Positions 1 to 5,589 of a DNA stretch of 5,589 nucleotides are shown piece by piece. Numbering within the stretch: the first letter of the stretch is position 1; each line of letters begins with the position of its first letter. The position numbers and the translations under genes were made by a program. Origin of the DNA: Nitrospirota bacterium (GTDB taxonomy: Bacteria; Nitrospirota; Nitrospiria; Nitrospirales; Nitrospiraceae); the NCBI GenBank assembly GCA_004296865.1, contig SCVQ01000144.1, positions 1-5,589 of the forward strand. Reading direction: 5' to 3'. A model generated the notes under the pieces. It was not told the DNA's origin. It searched no databases and saw nothing but the letters and a program-made list of their open reading frames with translations.

Positions 1-1169
1 CGGAAGTCTTCCCGCCCGGACGGGTGCCCGAAGACCTCAAGGGAGTCAGTGTAAAGATCAGCGGCTGCCACAATTCCTGCGCCCAGCACCACATCGCCAC
101 GATCGGCCTGCACGGAGTGGGCAAGCGGTTCGGAGACCACGTCGCCCCCCACTACGAACTGCACTTGGGCGGCCAGGTGAACGGGACGGCCAGAATCGGC
201 CAGATGACGGTGAAGCTCCCGGCCAAGAACGTGCCGGCGGCCATCTCGCATCTACTGACCATCTACCGTCGCGACCGTCAGACTGGAGAAAGCCTTCCGG
301 CCTTCATCGCACGCGCCGGCAAGGCCGTGCTCAAGGAAGAACTGATCCCCTATACGATCGTGCCGACATTTGAGGAAGACCCGACGGCGTACTACGATTG
401 GGAAGGCGAGGCCGAGTTCATCCTCGAAGACTTGGGGCCCGGCGAATGCGCGGGCGGCGCCTTGGAAATGATCGACAACCGCATCCTGGAAGCGGAACAG
501 GAACTCTACCAGGCCAAGCTGTTCATAGAAAAACACCAGTACGCGATGGTGGCCAACACGGCCTACCGAGCCGTGGTGGCCGCAGCGAAAGCCTTGCTCG
601 TCACCGAGGGACTCGATCCGGCAACCGACGCCGAGACCTTCGTGGAGTTCGACCGGCGCCTGGCTGAGAAGGGCTACGTGCCGGCCTCCTATCGTAATCT
701 GGTCCTCCAGATCGGCGACCTGGGCCCCAAGGACACGACCTCGGACTTTGCGCGAAGCAAACTCGACTTTGCCCGGGGCTTCGTGGAAGCCTGCAAGGCC
801 GCCACCGAACAGATCGGCAGAGACCTGAAGCTAAAAGAGGCGGAGGATCGAAAGGCGACCTCCCAACCGGTCCAGGCCAAGCCGGCCTCCCCGTCCATCC
901 CGCCGGCTGGCGCACCGACCGGCGAACCGACTGGTGCGCCCGTCTACGATCTCCGGGGCGTGGCCTGCCCGCTCAACTACGTCAAGACCAAGCTGAAGCT
1001 GGAGATGATGGACGCCGGTGAACGGCTGGAAGTCTGGCTGGACGCGGGCGAGCCGATCAAGAACGTGCCGATGAGCCTACGCAACGACGGCCACAAGGTC
1101 CTCTTGGAGGAACCGCTTGAGCCGGAGAAGGCGCATTTCAAAATCCTCGTGGAAAAAGTAGAAGGGTAG
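1..1169 (+). CDS. Siroheme/[4Fe-4S] sulfite (or nitrite) reductase, C-terminal part, fused to HEPN-like and TusA-like domains (5' partial)
   Basis: The reading frame is open to the left edge (first whole codon at 3), so the GTG at 24 is internal and the N-terminal catalytic half is missing. Residues are counted from the codon at 3. The motif SGCHNSCAQHH carries a Cys-x3-Cys pair (codons 66-68 and 78-80), the second half of the cysteine set that binds the [4Fe-4S] cluster and siroheme in sulfite and ferredoxin-nitrite reductases. The reductase part ends near residue 155. Residues about 161-275 look like an all-helical HEPN-type domain (AYRAVVAAAKALL helix) without the Rx4-6H RNase motif. A Pro/Ala-rich linker follows (about 279-312). 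The last 75 residues resemble TusA/SirA: DLRGVACPLN with Cys322, then WLDAGEPIKNVP. The position after CPL is Asn where classic TusA has Pro. Placement beside cysH, cysD and cysN favours sulfite over nitrite as substrate. The reductase family is secure; the HEPN label is less so. Confidence 0.85.
   Translation, partial: EVFPPGRVPEDLKGVSVKISGCHNSCAQHHIATIGLHGVGKRFGDHVAPHYELHLGGQVNGTARIGQMTVKLPAKNVPAAISHLLTIYRRDRQTGESLPAFIARAGKAVLKEELIPYTIVPTFEEDPTAYYDWEGEAEFILEDLGPGECAGGALEMIDNRILEAEQELYQAKLFIEKHQYAMVANTAYRAVVAAAKALLVTEGLDPATDAETFVEFDRRLAEKGYVPASYRNLVLQIGDLGPKDTTSDFARSKLDFARGFVEACKAATEQIGRDLKLKEAEDRKATSQPVQAKPASPSIPPAGAPTGEPTGAPVYDLRGVACPLNYVKTKLKLEMMDAGERLEVWLDAGEPIKNVPMSLRNDGHKVLLEEPLEPEKAHFKILVEKVEG
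909..940 (+). repeat. Inverted repeat within the Pro/Ala linker-coding region
   Basis: GGCGCACC (909-916) and GGTGCGCC (933-940) are perfect 8-base inverted arms separated by 16 bases. They lie in the stretch coding the low-complexity linker before the TusA-like domain. It may simply reflect a GC-rich Gly-Ala-Pro repeat in the protein (GAPTGEPTGAP). No function is claimed. Confidence 0.4.
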
Positions 1170-1177
1170 GAACGAAC

Positions 1178-1900
1178 GTGGCAGAAGGCGTTGCCGCACA
1201 GAGCCGACCGTCGGACGAAGAGTTGAAGGCCCTGAGCGACTCCTTCGAATCCAAGCAGCCGCAGGACGTGTTGGCCTATGCTCTCGAGCGCTATGCCTCC
1301 CGCATCGTCCTGGCCTGCAGCTTCGGCGCCGAGGATGTGGCGCTGCTGGACATGATCCACCGGCTCAACCCGCAGACGCCGCTCTTTTATCTGGACACGG
1401 ATTTTTTATTTCCAGAGACCTATGCGCTCCGGGATCGCATCGTGGCCACCTATCGTCTGCTCCCCAGCCAGGTGCTCCAGGTCAAGTCGCTGCTGACGCC
1501 CGATCAACAGGCCGCCCAGTATGGCGAGGCGCTCTGGACGCGCGATCCGGATCAATGCTGCCACTTACGGAAAGTGGAGCCGTTGACCCGCGTGCTCAAG
1601 GGCTATGCCGCCTGGATCACCGGGATCCGCCGGGACCAGGCCCCGACCAGGGCCACGGCCGGCTTCGTGGAATGGGACAAGAAGTTCCAGTTGGTCAAGT
1701 TCAATCCGCTGGCCAAGTGGACGGCGGCGGATGTCTGGGCCTACATCCGGATCAACGAGGTGCCCTATAACCCACTCCACGACCGCCACTATCCCAGCAT
1801 CGGTTGTACCCACTGCACGGCGCCGGTCCAGCCGGGGGACGATCCCCGGGCCGGCCGGTGGCAAACCTTCGCTAAAACCGAGTGCGGGTTGCATAAATAA
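1178..1900 (+). CDS. cysH: Adenylyl-sulfate (APS) reductase, thioredoxin-dependent, [4Fe-4S] type
   Basis: This cytoplasmic enzyme reduces APS to sulfite and AMP using a thioredoxin-type donor. The 240-residue protein has the PAPS-reductase/ATP-pyrophosphatase-like fold: a nucleotide loop SFGAED (48-53), LDTDFLFPET (72-81) and TGIRRDQAPTRA (148-159). Cys127-Cys128 and the Cys210-x2-Cys213 pair form the four-cysteine signature of a [4Fe-4S] cluster. In this family the cluster marks enzymes that use APS, unlike the cluster-free PAPS reductases of E. coli type. Cys236 in the C-terminal ECGLH is the catalytic nucleophile that carries the S-sulfocysteine intermediate. The start is GTG, preceded by AGGA at 1168-1171, which overlaps the stop of the upstream reductase gene. 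The 8-bp gap suggests translational coupling. Length and motifs are complete. APS specificity is inferred from the cysteine pattern. Confidence 0.95.
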   Translation: MAEGVAAQSRPSDEELKALSDSFESKQPQDVLAYALERYASRIVLACSFGAEDVALLDMIHRLNPQTPLFYLDTDFLFPETYALRDRIVATYRLLPSQVLQVKSLLTPDQQAAQYGEALWTRDPDQCCHLRKVEPLTRVLKGYAAWITGIRRDQAPTRATAGFVEWDKKFQLVKFNPLAKWTAADVWAYIRINEVPYNPLHDRHYPSIGCTHCTAPVQPGDDPRAGRWQTFAKTECGLHK

Positions 1901-1901
1901 T

Positions 1902-1936
1902 AGCGATCAGCTTTCAGCGGTCAGCCATTAGCAAAA
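1902..1936 (+). repeat. Degenerate tandem heptamer repeat, AGCNNTC type
   Basis: Beginning just after the cysH stop, five consecutive 7-base units read AGCGATC, AGCTTTC, AGCGGTC, AGCCATT and AGCAAAA. The first three fit AGCNNTC exactly and the array decays to the right. The same unit recurs as three copies at 3438-3458, inside the end of the TrpD2-like gene. Such TCAGCNN-period spacers look like a dispersed genomic repeat, though no genome is available here to confirm this. Confidence 0.7.
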
Positions 1937-1958
1937 CTGAGAACTGCAGGCTGACTGC
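1917..1958 (+). repeat. Inverted repeat / possible RNA hairpin in the cysH-dsrE spacer
   Basis: GCGGTCAGCC (1917-1926) can pair with GGCTGACTGC (1949-1958), giving ten pairs including one G-U, around a 22-base loop. The left arm lies in the heptamer array. There is no T-run after the right arm, so it does not look like a rho-independent terminator. A role in mRNA processing or stability between the two genes is possible but only inferred. Confidence 0.5.
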
Positions 1959-1974
1959 CGAGGACTTCTGAGGT

Positions 1975-1979
1975 AGGAG
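1975..1979 (+). promoter_or_regulatory. Ribosome binding site of the DsrE-like gene
   Basis: AGGAG lies seven bases before the ATG at 1987. It is the strongest Shine-Dalgarno match in the window and fixes this start. It suggests independent, efficient initiation after the 86-bp spacer rather than coupling to cysH. Confidence 0.75.
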
Positions 1980-1986
1980 AAGACGA

Positions 1987-2400
1987 ATGAAGAAGTTGGC
2001 CGTGATCGTGACGCGTGGCAGCTACAATAACCTCCTGCAGGCCTGCGAGCTCGTCCGGATTGCCGCCTCGGCCGGAACGCGTGTGAGCGTGTTGTTTCGG
2101 GACGAAGCCGCATCCAAGCTGACGACCGGCAAGGTGAAAGAGCTGGCGTTTTCGGATGCCTACCGAGGCCGCGAATCACGGGTCCGAGACCTGTTGAAGG
2201 AGCGTGCCAGACACGATCTGCCGTCGATCTTGCGCGACATCAAAGAGACCGGGGACGTAAAGTTCTCCATCTGCCGCGACTCGATCGAGTATTTCGAGCT
2301 GACCGTGGATCAATTACTCCCCGAACTGGACGAAGTGCAGAAGGCCGAAGCCTTCTGGAAAGAGGAGATCGCGCAGGCCGACCAGGTGCTGACGTTCTAA
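1987..2400 (+). CDS. DsrE/DsrF-like family protein, putative sulfur carrier
   Basis: This soluble 137-residue protein has the alternating strand/helix pattern of the DsrE/F/YchN fold. A first strand KKLAVIVTRG (2-11) is followed by a helix (about 14-28), a second strand TRVSVLFRDEA (31-41), and a strand ending in KFSICRDSIEYFEL (92-105). Cys96 sits where DsrE-type sulfurtransferases carry persulfide sulfur. The tail QADQVLTF (130-137) matches the usual final strand. A second cysteine, Cys20, lies in the first helix. Members of this family accept sulfur from TusA-like proteins in relays, and a TusA-like domain is fused to the sulfite reductase two genes upstream. A role in handling sulfide or persulfide sulfur made by this operon is therefore plausible, but inferred. 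No DsrF, DsrH or DsrC homologue is visible, so it is not a standard DsrEFH complex. The family call is fairly secure and the exact function unknown. Confidence 0.8.
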   Translation: MKKLAVIVTRGSYNNLLQACELVRIAASAGTRVSVLFRDEAASKLTTGKVKELAFSDAYRGRESRVRDLLKERARHDLPSILRDIKETGDVKFSICRDSIEYFELTVDQLLPELDEVQKAEAFWKEEIAQADQVLTF

Positions 2401-2405
2401 CCCCT

Positions 2406-3479
2406 ATGATGCAACAATTTATCGCAAAGGTCGGCAAGGGACAGAAGGCCTCGAAGGATCTGACCTGGGAAGAGGCCAAGCAGGTCATGCGCCTGCTCAT
2501 CGAGGGCCAGGCCACGCCGGTTCAAGTCGGAGCCTTTTTGTTGGCCATGCGCATCAAGATGGAGTCGGTCACCGAACTGGCCGCCTTCACCGCAGCGGCA
2601 CGGCAATATATTCCGCCCTTGTCCGTTCCGAAGAATCTTCCCTTGGTGGACTTGCCGACCTATGCCGGGAAACAGGACACCTTTCACGCCTCGGTCGGAG
2701 CCGCCATCATCGCGGCTTCCGCCGGCGCCTCGATCCTGATGCACGGGTACGAAGGCGTGCCGGATCGGCCGGGAACAGCCGTGCCTTTGTCCAAGCTGGG
2801 CATCCCGACCGACCTGGAGCCCAAGCGGGTGACCGAAGAGCTGACCGCGAAGGGGTTCGCCTACCTCGACATCGCCCTCTACCATCCGCCGCTGGGACGT
2901 TTTTTGGACTTGCGGCGTGACCTGGGCGTGAGAAGCTTTTTCCATCCCGTGGCAAAACTGCTGAACCCGGCCCGGGCCCAGTCGCAGGTCATCGGTCTCA
3001 CCCATCCGCCGTATTTCGAGAAGATGGCCGAGGCCCTCAACATGCTCGGAAGCCACAGGGCCTTGATCGTGCGGGGGGTCGAAGGCGATCCGGAATTGTC
3101 GATCGCCGCGGCCAGCAAATTGATCGAGCTCCGCGAGGAGCGTGTCGTGCCGCTGATGCTCCAACCCAAGGACTTCGGCTTGCCGCTCGGCTCGCTGCAA
3201 ACCATGGCCGCCCATCCAGCTTCGCAGGCGACTTCGCAAGGCGAGCAGGAGGCCACGCTGCTGCGGAACATCCTGCACAACCAAGTGCGCGGCGGCCAGC
3301 GCGACTGGGTGGTCCTCAACGCCGCCCTACTGCTGTATGCGGCCGGCAAAGCGTCCTCCATCTCGGCCGGCGTGCCGCTGGCTCAGCAGGCCATCGAGTC
3401 TGGCGCAGCCGCGCGCAAGCTGGACGAACTGTCCGGAAGCCATCAGCTATCAGCCATCAACTCCGAGGAACACGCATGA
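2406..3479 (+). CDS. TrpD2/YbiB-like protein (anthranilate phosphoribosyltransferase fold, glycosyltransferase family 3)
   Basis: The 357-residue protein has the two-part TrpD architecture. A small helical N-terminal domain (about 4-66) includes [31 protein letters not shown] (19-49), and a large alpha/beta domain follows. Family landmarks are MHGYEG (112-117), [15 protein letters not shown] (187-201), [24 protein letters not shown] (207-230) and a C-terminal helix ending near RKLDEL (337-342). The glycine-rich GTGGD loop that binds PRPP in true TrpD is replaced by [14 protein letters not shown] (83-96), as in the TrpD2/YbiB group, so tryptophan synthesis is unlikely. E. coli YbiB is known as a nucleic-acid-binding TrpD2 protein; whether that applies here is unknown. 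The gene starts 5 bp after the upstream stop with no clear ribosome binding site, so coupling is likely; Met2 (2409) is an alternative start. Its last 13 or so codons contain a heptamer repeat, giving a tail unrelated to the fold. The stop overlaps the cysD start as ATGA. Confidence 0.85.
   Translation: MMQQFIAKVGKGQKASKDLTWEEAKQVMRLLIEGQATPVQVGAFLLAMRIKMESVTELAAFTAAARQYIPPLSVPKNLPLVDLPTYAGKQDTFHASVGAAIIAASAGASILMHGYEGVPDRPGTAVPLSKLGIPTDLEPKRVTEELTAKGFAYLDIALYHPPLGRFLDLRRDLGVRSFFHPVAKLLNPARAQSQVIGLTHPPYFEKMAEALNMLGSHRALIVRGVEGDPELSIAAASKLIELREERVVPLMLQPKDFGLPLGSLQTMAAHPASQATSQGEQEATLLRNILHNQVRGGQRDWVVLNAALLLYAAGKASSISAGVPLAQQAIESGAAARKLDELSGSHQLSAINSEEHA
3438..3458 (+). repeat. Tandem heptamer repeat (3 copies) inside the 3' end of the TrpD2-like gene
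   Basis: Three exact-period units read AGCCATC, AGCTATC and AGCCATC, all fitting AGCNNTC. They match the unit found after cysH at 1902-1936. Here they are translated, giving the SHQLSAI tail segment (345-351) just before the cysD ribosome binding site and start. This suggests a repeat that invaded or expanded in a former gene junction and was absorbed into the reading frame. Confidence 0.7.
3465..3470 (+). promoter_or_regulatory. Ribosome binding site of cysD, inside the upstream coding sequence
   Basis: GAGGAA lies five bases before the cysD ATG at 3476, within the last codons of the TrpD2-like gene. Together with the 4-base ATGA overlap it supports this start and reinitiation or coupled translation of cysD. 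Confidence 0.7.
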
Positions 3480-4273
3480 AACATTTACGCCAGCTCGAAG
3501 ATCAGAGCGTCTACATTTTCAGGGAAGCCTACAAGAACTTCGACAACCTGGCCATGCTCTGGTCGATGGGCAAGGACTCCACGGTCCTCCTCTGGCTGGC
3601 GCGCAAGGCCTTTTTCGGCCATGTGCCGTTTCCGCTGCTCCACGTGGACACCAGCTACAAGATCCCCGCCATGATCGAGTACCGCGACCGGCTGGCGCGC
3701 GAGTGGCGCTTGAACCTCGTGATCGGCCAAAACAAGAAGGCGCTGGCGGAGGGGATGAACCCCTCGATGGGACGCGTGGCCTGCTGCACGGCCCTCAAGA
3801 CCACCGCGCTGAAAAACCTGGTGGAGGAGAAGGGCTACACCGGCATCATCCTGGGCGTCCGAGCGGACGAGGAGGGAACGCGGGCCAAGGAACGGTACTT
3901 TTCGCCGCGCGACAAGAACAACGAGTGGGACTTCCGCGAACAGCCGCCGGAACTCTGGGACCAGTTCAAGACCACCTTCCCGGCGGGCACCCATATCCGG
4001 ATCCACCCTCTGCTGGACTGGACCGAGATCAACATCTGGGAATACATCAAGCTGGAGAACATCCCCTTCATGGACCTCTACCTGGACCGGGGGGACGGCA
4101 CCCGCTACCGCAGCCTGGGCTGCGCACCCTGCACGACACCGATCAAGTCCACCGCCAAGACCGTGGACGAGATCATCGAGGAATTGAGACATACCACCAC
4201 CGCAGAACGAGCCGGCCGAGCCCAGGATGAAGGGCGCGGCATGGAGCTGTTGCGCAAAGACGGATACATGTAA
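3476..4273 (+). CDS. cysD: Sulfate adenylyltransferase subunit 2 (ATP sulfurylase small subunit)
   Basis: CysD forms APS and pyrophosphate from ATP and sulfate; the reaction is driven by GTP hydrolysis in its partner CysN, encoded next. The 265-residue protein carries the ATP pyrophosphatase P-loop SMGKDS (30-35), [18 protein letters not shown] (54-71) and [11 protein letters not shown] (99-109). It also has the family signature [18 protein letters not shown] (129-146), the [12 protein letters not shown] segment (180-191), and [15 protein letters not shown] (211-225). The C-terminal stretch [10 protein letters not shown]...[10 protein letters not shown] is the conserved CysD ending. It is somewhat shorter than the roughly 300-residue E. 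coli protein but all motifs are present, so it looks intact. It overlaps the upstream stop by four bases and is followed 11 bp later by cysN, the order normal for the heterodimer. Confidence 0.97.
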   Translation: MKHLRQLEDQSVYIFREAYKNFDNLAMLWSMGKDSTVLLWLARKAFFGHVPFPLLHVDTSYKIPAMIEYRDRLAREWRLNLVIGQNKKALAEGMNPSMGRVACCTALKTTALKNLVEEKGYTGIILGVRADEEGTRAKERYFSPRDKNNEWDFREQPPELWDQFKTTFPAGTHIRIHPLLDWTEINIWEYIKLENIPFMDLYLDRGDGTRYRSLGCAPCTTPIKSTAKTVDEIIEELRHTTTAERAGRAQDEGRGMELLRKDGYM

Positions 4274-4284
4274 GTGCAACAACG

Positions 4285-5589
4285 ATGAACGCCACCATCG
4301 CCAAACCAACGGAAAACCTGAATATCGTGATCGTCGGGCACGTGGACCACGGCAAGTCCACGTTGCTGGGCCGCCTCTACGCCGACACCGGCTCGCTCCC
4401 GGACGGCAAGATCGAGAAAGTCCAGGCCATCTGTCGCCAGCAGGGCAAGGAATTCGAATACGCCTTCCTCTTCGATGCCTTTTTGGAAGAACAAGAACAG
4501 GGCATCACCATCGACACCGCCCGCACGTTTTTCAACTGGAACCAGCGCCAGTACATCATCATCGACGCGCCGGGGCACAAGGAGTTTCTCAAGAACATGA
4601 TCTCCGGCGCCGCACGGGCCGAGGCGGCGCTGCTGCTGATCGACGCGCTCGAAGGCGTCAAGGAGCAGTCCAAGAAGCACGGGTACTTGCTGTCGCTGCT
4701 GGGCGTCAAGCAAGTGGCCGTGATCGTGAACAAGATGGACCTGGTGGGCTACCGCCAGGACGTCTTCGACGCAATCGAAAAAGAATACCGGGAATTCCTC
4801 GGCCAGTTGAAGGTGGTGCCGGAGCGGGTCATCCCGGTCAGCGCCAAACTGGGCGACAACATCGCGACGCACAGCGACCGCATGGCCTGGTATAGAGGCG
4901 CGACCGTCCTCGACGCGCTCGGCTTGTTCAAGAAAGAGACCGCCCGTACCGAGCAGCCGCTCCGGTTCCCGGTCCAGGACGTCTACAAGTTCGACGCCCG
5001 CCGCATCGTGGCCGGACGGATCTCGGCCGGCAAGTTGAAGGTCGGGGACAAACTGATCTTCTCCCCCTCCAACAAGACGGCCAGCGTCAAATCGGTCGAA
5101 GCCTTCAACATCGAGCCGCAGCCGACCGAAGCCCTAGCCGGCCGGTCCGTCGGCATCACGCTGGATGAACAGATCTTCGTCGAGCGGGGAGAAATCGCCT
5201 CGCACGACGACTCGATCCCGCTCGTCTCCACCGCCTTCCGGGTCAACCTGTTCTGGCTGGGCCGCCGGCCGCTGGAATATTCCCGAAAATACACCCTCCG
5301 GCTGGCGACGCACGAGGTGGATTGCGAGGTCGCCATCATCCACCGGATCGTGGACACGGCGGACCTGAATCAGCTGCAGGGGGGGAACCTGGTCGGCAGA
5401 AATCAAGTGGCCGAATTGACGCTCCGGACGAAGTCCCCCCTCGCCTTTGACTGCTACAGCACGTTCGAGACCACCGGACGGTTTGTCCTCGTGGACGAAT
5501 ACGACATTTCCGGCGGCGGCATCATCACGGAACTCGTCCACGACGAGCAGGAGTTTCTGCGCGACGAAGCCCGGCGGCGCGATTTCGCC
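4285..5589 (+). CDS. cysN: Sulfate adenylyltransferase subunit 1, GTPase (3' partial; possibly a CysN-CysC fusion)
   Basis: The GTPase subunit couples GTP hydrolysis to APS synthesis by CysD. The frame runs from ATG at 4285 to the right edge without a stop, giving 435 residues. All five GTPase motifs are present: G1 GHVDHGKST (18-26), G2 EQGITIDTA (71-79, switch Thr75), G3 DAPGH (94-98), G4 NKMD (149-152) and G5 SAK (186-188). A beta-barrel domain begins at [20 protein letters not shown] (from 225). A second barrel with [35 protein letters not shown] follows from about 320. G1 and G3 are EF-Tu-like rather than the GSVDDGKST and DTPGHEQYTRN form of E. coli CysN, suggesting a different CysN branch. 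The ending [15 protein letters not shown] is reminiscent of the joint to an APS-kinase domain in bifunctional CysNC proteins, but that part lies outside the window. The ribosome binding site is weak, so coupling to cysD is likely. Confidence 0.93.
   Translation, partial: MNATIAKPTENLNIVIVGHVDHGKSTLLGRLYADTGSLPDGKIEKVQAICRQQGKEFEYAFLFDAFLEEQEQGITIDTARTFFNWNQRQYIIIDAPGHKEFLKNMISGAARAEAALLLIDALEGVKEQSKKHGYLLSLLGVKQVAVIVNKMDLVGYRQDVFDAIEKEYREFLGQLKVVPERVIPVSAKLGDNIATHSDRMAWYRGATVLDALGLFKKETARTEQPLRFPVQDVYKFDARRIVAGRISAGKLKVGDKLIFSPSNKTASVKSVEAFNIEPQPTEALAGRSVGITLDEQIFVERGEIASHDDSIPLVSTAFRVNLFWLGRRPLEYSRKYTLRLATHEVDCEVAIIHRIVDTADLNQLQGGNLVGRNQVAELTLRTKSPLAFDCYSTFETTGRFVLVDEYDISGGGIITELVHDEQEFLRDEARRRDFA

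Noticed and set aside
24..26. GTG at 24 as the real start of the first gene
   Set aside because: The frame stays open to the left edge (EVFPPGR precedes it) and the reductase motif begins only about 13 residues later, so the N-terminal domains must lie upstream.
1902..1936. A CRISPR array
   Set aside because: The units are 7 bases, directly abutting and degenerate, with no spacers of regular length.
1902..1958. A rho-independent terminator after cysH
   Set aside because: The stem has a 22-base loop and no run of T after it; downstream genes appear to belong to the same pathway and strand.
1987..2400. Part of a dissimilatory dsr sulfur-oxidation cluster
   Set aside because: No dsrF, dsrH, dsrC or dsrAB is present and the surrounding genes are assimilatory, so only the fold-level name is kept.
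2397..3284. A 295-codon open frame on the minus strand opposite the TrpD2-like gene
   Set aside because: The translation is rich in Gly, Arg, His and Gln with no recognisable domain, and it is antisense to a protein with clear family motifs. It fits a GC-rich codon shadow.
2406..3479. A genuine trpD (tryptophan biosynthesis)
   Set aside because: The GTGGD PRPP-binding loop is absent, no other trp gene is nearby, and the replaced loop resembles TrpD2/YbiB proteins.
3337..4230. A 297-codon plus-strand frame overlapping the end of the TrpD2-like gene and cysD
   Set aside because: It is out of frame with both real genes, and its translation is Arg/Pro/Gly-rich without family similarity.
3485..4309. 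A 274-codon open frame on the minus strand opposite cysD
   Set aside because: It mirrors cysD across nearly its whole length and shows no motif; the sense strand encodes an unmistakable CysD.

Overview
The window is a compact, one-strand (+) block of assimilatory sulfate-reduction genes from a GC-rich bacterium. Six genes fill almost all of it. The first is cut by the left edge and the last by the right edge. Gene content and order resemble what I recall from Nitrospirota such as Nitrospira, or a similarly GC-rich anaerobe/nitrifier lineage. This placement is inferred from the look of the proteins, not from a search.

Layout: (1) 1-1169, the C-terminal part of a siroheme/[4Fe-4S] sulfite (or nitrite) reductase, continuing in the same frame into a HEPN-like helical domain, a Pro/Ala-rich linker and a TusA-like sulfur-carrier domain. 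(2) 1178-1900, cysH, an iron-sulfur APS reductase. (3) 1901-1986, an 86-bp spacer holding a degenerate heptamer repeat (AGCNNTC) and an inverted repeat, then a strong ribosome binding site. (4) 1987-2400, a small DsrE/F-like protein with a candidate sulfur-carrying cysteine. (5) 2406-3479, a TrpD2/YbiB-like member of the anthranilate phosphoribosyltransferase fold, whose extreme C-terminus is written in the same heptamer repeat. (6) 3476-4273, cysD, overlapping the previous gene by ATGA. (7) 4285 to the right edge, cysN, the GTPase subunit of ATP sulfurylase, still open at the window end and possibly continuing into an APS-kinase (CysC) domain.

How they fit together: CysD and CysN activate sulfate to APS, CysH reduces APS to sulfite, and the siroheme enzyme reduces sulfite to sulfide. 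The two parts that do not belong to the textbook pathway are the most interesting. One is a sulfur-relay pair: the TusA-like domain fused to the reductase, and the DsrE-like protein two genes on. The other is the TrpD2-like protein embedded between the relay protein and cysD. Tight spacing (8, 86, 5, -4 and 11 bp) argues for one transcript. No promoter or rho-independent terminator could be supported inside the window.
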